From the NCBI RefSeq assembly GCF_030269485.1, contig NZ_BSTL01000008.1, forward strand, positions 1 to 64,000: a stretch of DNA of 64,000 nucleotides, given 5' to 3'. Within the stretch, counting starts at the first letter, position 1. Each line of letters begins with the position of its first letter. The notes under the pieces are model-generated. The model was not told where the DNA came from and ran no database searches. It worked only from the letters and a program-made list of their open reading frames with translations. This document shows positions 26,903 to 37,282 of the stretch, piece after piece. The position numbers were made by a program, and so were the translations under genes. This DNA is from Actinoplanes sp. NBRC 103695. GTDB taxonomy: Bacteria > Actinomycetota > Actinomycetes > Mycobacteriales > Micromonosporaceae.

Positions 26903-27781
26903 ATGACTCGTCGTGCTCTTGCCGTCCTGCTCAGCGTCTGCGCGGTCCTGTTCCTCGCTCCGTCGGCCGCGCTGGCGGTTCCGTCGGCCGGGCTGGCGGT
27001 TCCCCCCTCGGCCGGGCTGGCGGTTCCCTCGGCCGCGCAGGCACATGGTGTCCGGCCGCTCGCCCGCGCGCATGCGCACAACGACTACGAGCACGAGCGG
27101 CCGTTGTTCGACGCGCTGGCGCACGGGTTCACCAGTGTGGAGGCGGACGTCTACCTGGTGGACGGCGAACTGCTCGTCGCACACGACCCCGGGGACGTCG
27201 TGCCCGGGCGTACCCTCCAGAGCCTTTATCTGGACCCGCTCGCCCACCGTGCCCACCCTCGGCCGTTGCAGTTGCTGGTGGACATCAAGAACACCGGCGC
27301 GGCGACCTACACCGAGCTGGACCGGGTGTTGCGGTCGTACCGGAGGATGCTGACCTCCTACCGCAACGGCCGGGTCCTGCCGGGCGCGGTGACCGTCGTG
27401 GTCAGCGGTGACCGGCCGCGCGAGCTGATGGCGGCGCAGCGGGTGCGGTACGCCTTCTACGACGGTCGCAGTACCGACCTGAACTCCGGCGCGCGGGCCT
27501 CGTTCGTGCCGCTGATCAGCGACAACTGGACCACCCTCTTCACCTGGCAAGGTGTCGGGCCGATCCCGGCGGCCGAGCGGGCGAAGCTGCGGCAGTTCGT
27601 CGGGGACGCGCACGCGGACCGGCAGCGGGTGCGTTTCTGGGCGACCCCGGACGTGGCCGGCCCGGCCCGGAACGCGGTCTGGTGCGAGCTGGTGGCCGCC
27701 GACGTGGACCACATCAACACCGACGACCTGGCCGGCCTGGAGTCATTCCTGCGCCGGGTGCCCGCCGCCTGCGCCGCCTGA
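26903..27781 (+). CDS. Secreted phosphatidylinositol phospholipase C/GDPD-like phosphodiesterase
   Basis: The 292-aa product begins with a signal peptide that contains three near-identical copies of a GLAVPSA-type heptad or octad. The mature part starts RPLARAHAHNDYEHERPLFDAL and continues HGFTSVEADVYLVDGELLVAHDP. This has the His, Glu and Asp residues of the PLC-like TIM barrel shared by glycerophosphodiester phosphodiesterases and AIM6-like proteins. LQLLVDIKN and the closing VDHINTDDLAGLESFL also fit. It probably cleaves a phosphodiester outside the membrane. The substrate is unknown. The last 39 bp overlap the 3' end of the convergent TetR gene. A possible -10 element TAGCGT lies just upstream. 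Confidence 0.8.
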   Translation: MTRRALAVLLSVCAVLFLAPSAALAVPSAGLAVPPSAGLAVPSAAQAHGVRPLARAHAHNDYEHERPLFDALAHGFTSVEADVYLVDGELLVAHDPGDVVPGRTLQSLYLDPLAHRAHPRPLQLLVDIKNTGAATYTELDRVLRSYRRMLTSYRNGRVLPGAVTVVVSGDRPRELMAAQRVRYAFYDGRSTDLNSGARASFVPLISDNWTTLFTWQGVGPIPAAERAKLRQFVGDAHADRQRVRFWATPDVAGPARNAVWCELVAADVDHINTDDLAGLESFLRRVPAACAA

Positions 27782-28393
27782 GGGCTGCGACGGAGGCGCG
27801 ACGGAGGCGCGGCCTGAGGGCCGCGACGGGTGAGCGGCGGGTGCGCTGCCCGCGTGGCCCGGCGATCGCAGCCCGGTCACCAGGGCGTCGATCAGGATGC
27901 GGTAGCTGCGGTCGATGTCGCGGGGCAGCCCGAACCCCCCGGCGCCCTCGAGGCTGACGAAACCGTGGAGGACGGATCGCACCGTGCGGGCCGCCTCGAC
28001 GGCGCCGGTCTCCCGCAGGCCGAAACCGGCCAGGATGCGCAGCAAGGCCCGCGGGCACTCGTCGCCGGTCGGCGGCACGTGGATGGTGGCGGCGTAGCGG
28101 CCCGGGTGGTCGAGGACCCAGCGGCGGTAGGCGTCGGCGAACGCGTGCACCGCCTCCGGGCCGGACCGGCCGGCGGCGGCCCGGGCCAGGGCGTCCCCGA
28201 GTTCACGCTCGGCCTGGATCGCGATGCCGTGGCGCAGGGCGGCCAGGGAGCCGACGTGCTTGTAGAGCGAGGGCGGCCGCACCCCGACCCGCTCGGCCAG
28301 CAGGCCCATGGTCAGTCCCGCGAGACCGACCTCGTCGGCGATCGCCGCGCCGGCCGCGACCACCGCGGCCGGGCCTAGGCCTGACCTGGACAT
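27743..28393 (-). CDS. TetR-family repressor
   Basis: The 216-aa product has the TetR helix-turn-helix near residues 10-55 (AAIADEVGLAGLTMGLLAERVGVRPPSLYKHVG) and a C-terminal ligand domain with AFADAYRRWVLDHPGRYA and AARTVRSVLHGFVSLEG, of the WHG (TetR_C_33) type. The last 30 residues are low-complexity Ser/Pro/Ala/Gly. A perfect 17-bp palindrome lies 7 bp upstream of its ATG, so it probably represses itself. No divergent target gene is present, since the next gene upstream is a MarR regulator reading the same way. The ligand is unknown. Confidence 0.88.
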   Translation of the reverse strand: MSRSGLGPAAVVAAGAAIADEVGLAGLTMGLLAERVGVRPPSLYKHVGSLAALRHGIAIQAERELGDALARAAAGRSGPEAVHAFADAYRRWVLDHPGRYAATIHVPPTGDECPRALLRILAGFGLRETGAVEAARTVRSVLHGFVSLEGAGGFGLPRDIDRSYRILIDALVTGLRSPGHAGSAPAAHPSRPSGRASVAPPSQPSGGAGGGHPAQE

Positions 28394-28400
28394 GAATCAA

Positions 28401-28417
28401 AGCTAATGCCATTAGCT
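28401..28417. promoter_or_regulatory. TetR operator candidate
   Basis: AGCTAATG-C-CATTAGCT, a perfect palindrome with one central base, just upstream of the TetR start. Its AT content stands out against the surroundings. Confidence 0.8.
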
Positions 28418-28440
28418 ATCGCCGTCAAGCATGGCCCCTC

Positions 28441-28878
28441 CTACCAGGTGGGGCGCAGCCGGCCGGGCACGGCGAGCTTGGCCAGGTCGGCGCGCAGCGC
28501 GGTGAGGCGGCGGTCGCCGATGAGGGTGGACCAGGAGGCCAGGATCTCGGCGGCTGCCTCGTCGGCGGCCCGGGTGCAGGCCCAGCCGCGCTCGGTGAGG
28601 ACGATCAGGCGGGCGCGCGCGTCGGCGGGGTGCGGCCGCCGGTCCACGTAGCCCTTCGAGATCAGCTCCTCGACCATCTGGCTGGCCGCCTGCTTGGTGA
28701 CGTCGAGGTGCCGGGCCAGCTCGACCACCGTGGCGCCGCCCCCGGAGATGAGGGTGAAGGCGAAGCCGTGCGCCGGCCGCACATCGGTGAAGCCCCGCGC
28801 GCGCACGCCGGCGTCGATGCTGTCGACCAGGCCGCGCGCGGCGCTCAGCAGGAGGGCGGGGAGATCGTCGGCAGCCAC
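28441..28878 (-). CDS. MarR-family regulator
   Basis: The 145-aa product (GTG at 28876-28878) has a MarR winged helix. Recognition helix region: GGGATVVELARHLDVTKQAASQMVEELISKG. Wing: VDRRPHPADARARLIVLTERG. A C-terminal dimerisation helix follows. It is transcribed divergently from a cupin gene, and two 16-bp palindromes fill the gap between the starts. It therefore very likely controls both itself and the cupin. MarR proteins respond to phenolic or oxidising ligands. The one used here is not known. Confidence 0.9.
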   Translation of the reverse strand: MAADDLPALLLSAARGLVDSIDAGVRARGFTDVRPAHGFAFTLISGGGATVVELARHLDVTKQAASQMVEELISKGYVDRRPHPADARARLIVLTERGWACTRAADEAAAEILASWSTLIGDRRLTALRADLAKLAVPGRLRPTW

Positions 28879-28887
28879 CCGGACAGT

Positions 28888-28903
28888 TTGACATATAAGT
28901 CAA
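28888..28903. promoter_or_regulatory. MarR operator A
   Basis: TTGAC-atataa-GTCAA inverted repeat in the MarR/cupin divergent promoter. Its centre is 21 bp from operator B, two turns of the helix, so both dimers would bind one face. Confidence 0.8.
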
Positions 28904-28908
28904 GCTGC

Positions 28909-28924
28909 TTGACTATATAGTCAA
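28909..28924. promoter_or_regulatory. MarR operator B
   Basis: TTGACTATATAGTCAA, a perfect 16-bp palindrome. A further half site, TTGAC, follows at 28930. The TATATA centre could also serve as a -10 element. Confidence 0.82.
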
Positions 28925-28949
28925 TGAGCTTGACTACAGGGGAGGCGTC

Positions 28950-29324
28950 ATGCCGGTGGTGAAAGAACACGATGCGGTTGCGCATCGGTTGCACGGTGCG
29001 GTTTTCCACTCGTACGCGGCGCCGGCGCGAGGCAGCGCCGAACTGTGCGCGTGGCGGCTCGAGGTCCAGCCGGGCGTGGCGGGCGTCCCGCATCGGGTCA
29101 GCCGGGAAGAGGTGTTCCTGGTGCTGTCCGGCGCGCTGACCGTGACCCTCGACGGGGTCGCCGCACAGGTCGCGCCCGGCGATGTGGTGCTGGTGCCGGC
29201 CGGGTCCTCGGTGGCCGTCGGCAACGGCGGCGACGGGCCGGCTCTGATGTGGGTCACCACGAGCGTCGGCCTGGAGGCGACCACCGCCGACGGCGACGTC
29301 ATCCGTCCACCGTGGACACGATGA
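28950..29324 (+). CDS. Single-domain cupin protein
   Basis: The ATG at 28950 follows a strong GGGGAGG site. The 124-aa product is one cupin barrel: motif 1 is around VPHRVSREEVFLVLSGALTVTLDG (His and Glu metal ligands) and motif 2 is around VAPGDVVLVPAGSSVAVGN, where the usual last histidine is not obvious. Small cupins act as dioxygenases, isomerases or binding proteins. Activity cannot be called. Its promoter is shared with a divergent MarR regulator that has two clear operators, so expression probably depends on a small ligand. Confidence 0.85.
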   Translation: MPVVKEHDAVAHRLHGAVFHSYAAPARGSAELCAWRLEVQPGVAGVPHRVSREEVFLVLSGALTVTLDGVAAQVAPGDVVLVPAGSSVAVGNGGDGPALMWVTTSVGLEATTADGDVIRPPWTR

Positions 29325-29328
29325 GGGT

Positions 29329-29351
29329 CAGTCTGGAACCACTCCGGACTG
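29329..29351 (+). terminator. Possible terminator after the cupin gene
   Basis: 9-bp stem with one G-T pair (29329-29337 with 29343-29351) and a 5-nt loop, 5 bp after the stop codon. Confidence 0.45.
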
Positions 29352-29673
29352 GGCGGGGTCATCCGCAGTGGACGCCTAAGTTGAGCTTAGGTCTGGCTTA
29401 ATCGATGCACGCGACCTGAACGGATGGTTAGCGTGAGGCGCGCCGCGTGACTCGCGGACACTCACGCCTGGAAGGTTCTCCGTTGTCGCCCTGCCGTACG
29501 GATGCTGCTCGTCCCGGCCCGGCCCGGCCCCGATCGCAACGGCCCGCGGCCCGGCCGCGACGCCGGCCACGGCGGCCCGGTCGTCCCCACGGCGGTCGCA
29601 CGACCTGAGATTCGGTGGGGTGGCGAGCACGCGTTGCTGGCACCGGCGCGTGGATCGCCGCTCTTCCTGGGTG

Positions 29674-29766
29674 GTCTTCGCGGGTGGCAGGGGCGCCGCC
29701 CGCGAAGACAGCTCACGGTGGTTCGGCCGCCCGGTCGGTGGGACCGGGCGGCCGGCGCGCTCTTTT
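29674..29766 (+). ncRNA. Two strong consecutive hairpins with U-tract; candidate small RNA or 3' end
   Basis: The gap 29325-29865 has no convincing gene. It contains a 15-bp stem (29674-29688 with 29695-29709, one G-T pair) and, 15 bp on, a 12-bp perfect stem (29725-29736 with 29742-29753), then CTCTTTTC at 29760-29767. The second hairpin with the T-tract is a standard intrinsic terminator on the plus strand, yet the nearest upstream plus-strand gene ends 350 bp earlier and has its own hairpin. A transcript made in this gap is the simplest reading. No known RNA family is recognised. Confidence 0.4.
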
Positions 29767-29865
29767 CAAGATTGTGAACCGGGCGCCGCCACCTCCCCCA
29801 CCCCGTCACTGGGTGGGCCTGACTCTAGCGTCGGGAAGTGACGGAAAATGCCGTTGTCCACAGGG

Positions 29866-30075
29866 TCACTTGCTGGGCTCGGGCACGTTGCAGCTGATCT
29901 TCGGGTTGACGCCGAGCCAGTTGAGCGGGCCGGCCACGATCGTCACCACGACCGTGCCCGCCTTCGCGCAGCTCGCGTCGCTGTCGCTGGTGAAGTAGCC
30001 GCGGGCGTAGGCGGCCACGCCGCCCAGGATCAGCCAGATCAGGACGATCACGCCGCCTATGCTTCCGGTGCGCAT
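29866..30075 (-). CDS. Small conserved membrane protein (69 aa)
   Basis: The ATG at 30073-30075 has GAGGAG upstream. The product has one N-terminal membrane segment (IGGVIVLIWLILGGVAAYA), then RGYFTSDSDASC and a weakly hydrophobic stretch TVVVTIVAGPLNWLGVNPKISC. The two cysteines may pair outside the membrane. Proteins with the same layout, including a GPLNW/GVNPK-like core, occur in other actinobacteria as uncharacterised small proteins. It stands alone next to a methyltransferase gene on the same strand. Confidence 0.7.
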   Translation of the reverse strand: MRTGSIGGVIVLIWLILGGVAAYARGYFTSDSDASCAKAGTVVVTIVAGPLNWLGVNPKISCNVPEPSK

Positions 30076-30131
30076 CAAAGGTCTCCTCGGTCGTGGGGAT
30101 GGACCGCGAGGTACCCCGTACGCATCGATCT

Positions 30132-30965
30132 CTAAACTGCCGGCCGCTCAGCCCGCAGCGTGTAGGTGTGCGGCAGCCGCTCGGGACGGGTCGCGACCTG
30201 GAACTCTCCGCCGGGCAGCCGGCGCATCCGGCCGCCGCCGAGGCCGTCCCACGGGACCGTGGTGTGCTCGGTCAGGCCGGTGACGACCAGGCCGGCGTCG
30301 AGCAGCGCCGTCACGATCTCGCCGAGGCCGTGGTTCCACTCGTGGGTGATGTTGTGCTCGAACGCGGTCTCGGTGCTCACGTACGTGCCGGGCTCGTCGA
30401 ACACCAGCGGCGCCTCGCGCTCGAAATACGGGTGGTCCAGCACGAGCAGGTCGTCGTCGCGTTCCCACTCCAGCGACCACAGCACCGGGTGGCCCTCGCG
30501 CATGAAGAACCGGCCGCCGGGCTTGAGCAGCCTGGCCACCGTCTCGCCCCAGCGCTTGATGTCGGGCAGCCAGCACAGCGCCCCGATCCCGGTGTAGACC
30601 AGGTCGAAACCTTCGACGCCGAGTACGTCCGGGGCGGCGTACACCTCGGCCTCGACGAAGTCGACCTCAGCGCCGGCCGTCAAAGCCAGGGCGCGCGCCT
30701 GCTCCAGCGATCGGGGCGAGAAGTCCAGGCCGGTCATGGACGCGCCGAGCCGGGCCAGCGACACGGTGTCGGTGCCGATGTGGCATTGCAGGTGCACGCC
30801 GCGCAGGCCGGAGATGTCGCCGAGCAGCGGCCGGTCGAAGCTGACCACGTCGCTCAGGTAGGCGGGGTCGGCGGCGAAGTCCGCCACGTTGTAGTCGCTG
30901 GAGGCGGCGTGTGCGGCGGCCCGGTCGTCCCAGTTCGCCCGGTTCACGTCGCGGTAGTCGCTCAT
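30132..30965 (-). CDS. Class I SAM-dependent methyltransferase
   Basis: The 277-aa product has motif I in a slightly altered form (GVHLQCHIGTDTVSLARLGASMTGLDFSPRSLEQAR), motif II/III around VEGFDLVYTGIGALCWLPD, and post-motif LLKPGGRFFMREGHP. The C-terminal cap has YVSTETAFEHNITHEWNHGLGEIV. This fits the Methyltransf_11/25-type small-molecule enzymes. The conserved LQCHIGTDT block is typical of a subgroup found widely in actinobacteria whose substrate is not known. It is divergent from a ROK regulator, whose start is 80 bp away. Confidence 0.87.
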   Translation of the reverse strand: MSDYRDVNRANWDDRAAAHAASSDYNVADFAADPAYLSDVVSFDRPLLGDISGLRGVHLQCHIGTDTVSLARLGASMTGLDFSPRSLEQARALALTAGAEVDFVEAEVYAAPDVLGVEGFDLVYTGIGALCWLPDIKRWGETVARLLKPGGRFFMREGHPVLWSLEWERDDDLLVLDHPYFEREAPLVFDEPGTYVSTETAFEHNITHEWNHGLGEIVTALLDAGLVVTGLTEHTTVPWDGLGGGRMRRLPGGEFQVATRPERLPHTYTLRAERPAV

Positions 30966-31045
30966 GGGGAGACCGTACCGAAGAGACAGCCCTGCCAGGC
31001 ATAGCGTTAGATGGCGCGGTAAGGCCGATGAACAGGGGAGACGCA

Positions 31046-32284
31046 GTGGAGAGCAGGCGGACTACGGTGCGTGACGTCAGGCGCGCGAATCGTGCCAGCC
31101 TGCTCACCGACCTGTTCCACGGCGGCCGGCAGAGCCGCCAGCAACTCGGTGACACCACCGCGCTCAGCCAGGCCAGCGTCAGCAACCTGATCGGCGAGAT
31201 GATCGAGGAGGGCCTGGTCGAGGAGGCCGGGCTGGTCGGCTCGGACGGCGGCCGGCCGCGGGCGCTGCTGCGGGTCGCGCCCGGCTACGGGTACGTGGTG
31301 GGCGCCGACCTGGGCGAGACCCGGGTCGCGGTCGAGCTGTACGACCTGGCGATGTCCCGGCTCGGCTCGGCCGTCTACCCGCTGAGCGACCCGGGCGACC
31401 ACCAGCAGGCCGCCGCGCTGCTGATCAAGGGGCTGACCGACACGACCGCGCAGGCCGGGGTCGACCCGGGCGAGCTGATCGGCTTCGGCATCGGGGTGAT
31501 CGGCGTGGTGGACCGCGCGGGCCTGGTGCACTCGCAGACGACCGGCTGGGACGCGGTGCCGCTGGGCGATCTGATCGGCGCGGCGACCGGCCTGCCGGTG
31601 TTCGTGGAGAACGGTTCGAAGACGGTCGGGCAGGCGGAGATGTGGTTCGGCGCGGGCCGCGGGGCGCGGCACGCGGTGATCGTGATGATCGGCCGCGGGG
31701 TCGGCGCGGCGGTGGTGCGCGACGGACGCGGTGGGCACGGTCCCGATTCGGTCGCGGGGGAGTGGGGACACACCACCCTGGTGTACAACGGACAGCCCTG
31801 CCGTTGCGGCGCCCGGGGATGCCTGGAGGCGTACATCGGGTCGGACGCGGTCGGCGCCCGCCTCGCCGAGGCCCTGGACGTGGAGTTCGACCCGCGGCTG
31901 CTGGCCCGGACGCTGGTCGGTGAGATGCCGGCGGCGGCGGCCGGGATCGTCGCGGAGACGGTCGGCTTTCTGGGCGCCGGGGTGGCGAACCTGGTCAACC
32001 TGTTCAGCCCGGAACGCATCGTGCTGGGCGGCCCGATCGGCGCGGCTCTCGGTGAGCGGTTCCTGCCGGAGATCCGGGCGGCCGCCGCGGAACACGCGCT
32101 GCGGTACCCGTACTCGACGACCCGCATCGACGTCTGCCAGCTCGGCCCGGACGCGGTCGCGATGGGCGCCGCCACCCTGCCGGTGGCCCGGCTGCTCGCT
32201 GACGGCGGCATGGCGGTGACCGACTCGCACACGGTGGTGTCACGAGCCGCGCACCGCCGCCAGATCAGCCGCGTCAGATCGTGA
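31046..32284 (+). CDS. ROK-family transcriptional regulator (XylR/NagC type)
   Basis: The GTG at 31046 has GGGGAG five bases upstream. ATG 31028 is in frame but less well placed. The 412-aa product has an N-terminal winged helix (QSRQQLGDTTALSQASVSNLIGEMIEEGLV), then a sugar-kinase-like ROK domain with GYVVGADLGETRVAVELYDL, SVAGEWGHTTL and the zinc motif CRCGARGCLEAY. Such proteins repress sugar-use genes and release DNA on binding a sugar. The convergent GH1/ABC cluster 500 bp away is a possible target, but that cluster has its own LacI repressor. Confidence 0.88.
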   Translation: MESRRTTVRDVRRANRASLLTDLFHGGRQSRQQLGDTTALSQASVSNLIGEMIEEGLVEEAGLVGSDGGRPRALLRVAPGYGYVVGADLGETRVAVELYDLAMSRLGSAVYPLSDPGDHQQAAALLIKGLTDTTAQAGVDPGELIGFGIGVIGVVDRAGLVHSQTTGWDAVPLGDLIGAATGLPVFVENGSKTVGQAEMWFGAGRGARHAVIVMIGRGVGAAVVRDGRGGHGPDSVAGEWGHTTLVYNGQPCRCGARGCLEAYIGSDAVGARLAEALDVEFDPRLLARTLVGEMPAAAAGIVAETVGFLGAGVANLVNLFSPERIVLGGPIGAALGERFLPEIRAAAAEHALRYPYSTTRIDVCQLGPDAVAMGAATLPVARLLADGGMAVTDSHTVVSRAAHRRQISRVRS

Positions 32285-32323
32285 CGATGTAACGGCAGGG
32301 GTGCCGGCGGCCGTCTTCACGGC

Positions 32324-32784
32324 ATGCCATGGAGATCCTCTGCCGCGAGACCGGACCTGCTGCTGACGCTGTTGCCGGCCGCGGCGGCCGTGATCCGGTT
32401 CACCCTGCTCGCGCTGGAACGGCCGGCGTGGCACCTGATCGCAGAGCTGCGCCGCACCGGCGTCAGCCACATCTCCAGCGGGCACTTCGACTGCGACCGG
32501 CTGGTCTTCCTCCGCCGTGAGGACCTGATCTGTGCGGTCCTCTTGGAGTGACCTGGCGACAGCCTCCGCCCGGGGCAGGACCGCTACCTGCCGTACCGGG
32601 TCGCCGTGCAGGCCGGCCCCGGGGCGGCCTTCGTGTTCCGCTCGGGCGATGCCCGCAACGGGGTCCTGTCCCGCTCGACCTGCCGGTGGCAGAGCCACCG
32701 GCAGGTCGGACGGTACGAGGTGTGGCAGCCCGCCGAGCGGTGCGGAGCTCCCCTGGTGCCGGAGCTCCGCCTGCCGGCCGCACG
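32324..32784 (+). pseudogene. Possible decayed gene with in-frame TGA
   Basis: One frame shows strong G/C preference at third positions on both sides of a TGA at 32549-32551. Before it: RPAWHLIAELRRTGVSHISSGHF and DRLVFLRREDLICAVLLE. After it: PGDSLRPGQDRYLPYRVAV, then GAAFVFRSGDARNGVL and VGRYEVWQPAERCG. No good ribosome-binding site precedes the ATG at 32324, and a nearby ATG at 32329 opens a different frame with coding-like codons for eight residues, which suggests a further shift. The family is not recognised. A non-coding explanation remains possible because the stretch also carries a hairpin between convergent genes. Confidence 0.4.
32676..32708. terminator. 15-bp perfect hairpin between convergent genes
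   Basis: 32676-32690 pairs perfectly with 32694-32708 around a 3-nt loop. It sits between the ROK gene (+) and the GH1 operon (-), where a bidirectional terminator is expected. Confidence 0.6.
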
Positions 32785-35206
<2,422 letters not shown>

Positions 35207-35210
<4 letters not shown>

Positions 35211-36298
35211 TGTGCGCCCTCCTTCCCGGACGAACGCAGGACCGGAGTCGCCCCGTTCAGGTTGATCGGCAGCGGGACCGCGTGCGTGCGCGGGGCGGCC
35301 GTGTTCGCCAGGACCGGCGTGAAGCCGACGCGCATGCGTACCGTGTGGCCGGAGGCGGTCTTGATCTTGGTCTTGCCCGCGCTGCGCAGCCGGGGGCTGA
35401 CGAACTCGTCGATGCCGAAGTTGATCAGGGACAGCGCGGTGCCGAGGAACGCGATGGCAAGACCGGCCGGCACGAACCACCACCACGCGCCCTGGGACAG
35501 CGCCTGCTGGCTCTGCGCCCAGAACAGGATCTCGCCCCAGTTCCAGTTGGAGATGCCGCCGATGCCGATGAAGGCCAGCGTGATCTCCGTGCTCACCGCG
35601 AAGATCACGGTGCCGACGAAACCGGACGCGATGATCGCCGAGAGGTTAGGCAGGATCTCGAAGAAGATCACCCGCCAGGTGCTCTCGCCGGACGCCCGGG
35701 CGGCCTCCACGTAGTCGCGTTTGCGCAGCGACAACGTCTGGGCCCGGAGTACTCGCGCGCCCCACGCCCACGCCGTCAGGCCGATCGTGACCGCCACGAT
35801 CGACGAACCGGCGTTCTCGAAGGTGGACGCCACGATGATGATCAGCGGCAGTGCCGGGATCACCAGGAAGACGTTGGACAGCGCGGACAGCGTGTCGTCC
35901 CAGCCGCCGCCGAGATAGCCGGCGCTGACGCCGACCACCACCGACACGATCGTCGCGGCGATGCCGGCGGCCAGGCCGACCACCATGACGCCGCGGGTGC
36001 CGACCAGCAACTGGCTCAGCACGTCCTGGCCCAGGTGGGTGGTGCCCAGCCAGTGCGCGCCGGAGGGCGGCGCGACCAGGTCGTTGCTGCGCGCGTTCGG
36101 GTCGTACGGGGCGACCCACGGCCCGATGACCGCGAAGAGCAGGTAGATGCCCATGATGACCAGGCCGGTGGTGGCCTTGGCGTTGGCCAGGAACCGGAAC
36201 CGCTGGCGCTTGGCCTTGGTCGGGGTGGCGGCCTCCGGCTGCGCCATCGCGCCCTCGCCCGGGATCACCTGGTCGATGCTCGAGGTGGGAATGGTCAT
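35207..36298 (-). CDS. Opp/Dpp-type ABC permease (C-type)
   Basis: The 363-aa product has an N-terminal cytoplasmic stretch, a first membrane segment (ATTGLVIMGIYLLFAVIGPWVAPYDPNA), the GTTHLGQDVLSQLLVGTR segment found in all DppC-like permeases, and four to five further segments. The EAA loop is YVEAARASGESTWRVIFFEILPN. Its C-terminal 50 residues (SAGKTKIKTASG onward) extend beyond the usual end of the family. Its start has AAGGAGGG upstream and follows the DppB-like permease gene after 3 bp. Confidence 0.9.
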
Positions 36299-36301
36299 CG
36301 C

Positions 36302-37282
36302 TCAGCCCTCCTTCCGCGTACGCGGGTCGAGCAACAGGTAGACGATGTCGGCCAGCAGGTTCGCCACCAGCACCGTGATCGTGATGATCAGGAAGATGCC
36401 CTGCATCAGCGGGTAGTCCTTGGCGCCCACCGCGCGGAACAGCAGGAAGCCGAGTCCGGGGTAGGAGAAGACGATCTCCAGGACGAACGTGCCGCTGACG
36501 ATGAAGCCCAGCGCCAGCGCGAAGCCGGACACGTTGGGCAGCAACGCGTTGCGGGCCGCGTAGGCGACCGCCACCCGGCGCTCGGGCAGGCCCTTCGCGT
36601 GCGCCACGGTGATGTAGTCCTCGGCGGCGACGGTGACCATCATGTTGCGCATGCCCAGGATCCAGCCGCTCACCGAGGAGATCAGAATGGTGAGGGCGGG
36701 CAGGATGCCGTGCTGCAGCGCGCTGGAGATGAAGGCCCAGTCGGGGTAGGGGACCAGGCCCGCGTCGTACCCGCCGGACGACGGGAAGAAGCTGTCCGGA
36801 CCGGCCAGCACGTAGATCGCCAGCAGGCCGAGCCAGAAGTACGGGACCGAGGAGAGGAACGTGGTGACCGGCAGCACGCCGTCGACCCAGGTGCCGCGGC
36901 GCCACCCGGCGACCACGCCGAGCCCGGTGCCGAGCAGGAAGCTGATCACCGTGGTGATGCCGACCAGCGCCACCGTCCACGGCAGCGCCTCGCTGATCAC
37001 CTCGGAGACCGGCGTCGGGAACGCGCTGAACGACAGACCCAGGTCGCCGTTGAACAGCTGCTTCCAGTAGTCGACGTACTCGCTCCAGAGGCTGGCGTCC
37101 TTGTCGATGCCGAACAGGACGTAGAGAGACTCGATCGCATCGGTGTTCATCTGGCCCTGGAACCGGGCCAGCAGGGCGCTGATCGGGTCGCCGGGGATCA
37201 TCCGGGGGATGAAGAAGTTGAGCGTCATCGCGGCCCACGCGGTGAACACGTAGAAGGCGATGCGCTGGAGGATGTACTTCAC
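36302..37282 (-). CDS. Opp/Dpp-type ABC permease (B-type)
   Basis: The GTG at 37280-37282 overlaps the upstream ATPase stop by GTGA. The 326-aa product starts [33 protein letters not shown], the classic DppB N-terminus. It continues with [34 protein letters not shown], and the EAA-like loop is [29 protein letters not shown]. Six membrane segments are visible. It forms the translocation pore with the C-type permease. Its N-terminal periplasmic loop is close to that of permeases found with family-5 oligosaccharide-binding proteins. Confidence 0.9.
   Translation of the reverse strand: MKYILQRIAFYVFTAWAAMTLNFFIPRMIPGDPISALLARFQGQMNTDAIESLYVLFGIDKDASLWSEYVDYWKQLFNGDLGLSFSAFPTPVSEVISEALPWTVALVGITTVISFLLGTGLGVVAGWRRGTWVDGVLPVTTFLSSVPYFWLGLLAIYVLAGPDSFFPSSGGYDAGLVPYPDWAFISSALQHGILPALTILISSVSGWILGMRNMMVTVAAEDYITVAHAKGLPERRVAVAYAARNALLPNVSGFALALGFIVSGTFVLEIVFSYPGLGFLLFRAVGAKDYPLMQGIFLIITITVLVANLLADIVYLLLDPRTRKEG

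Noticed and set aside
29376..29400. Iron box (DtxR/IdeR site)
   Set aside because: CCTAAG/CTTAGG symmetry caught the eye, but match to the 19-bp consensus is only about 11 positions and there is no iron gene nearby.
32549..32551. Selenocysteine codon
   Set aside because: No selenoprotein family is recognisable, the expected downstream element for a SelB-type insertion was not identified, and no sel genes are nearby.
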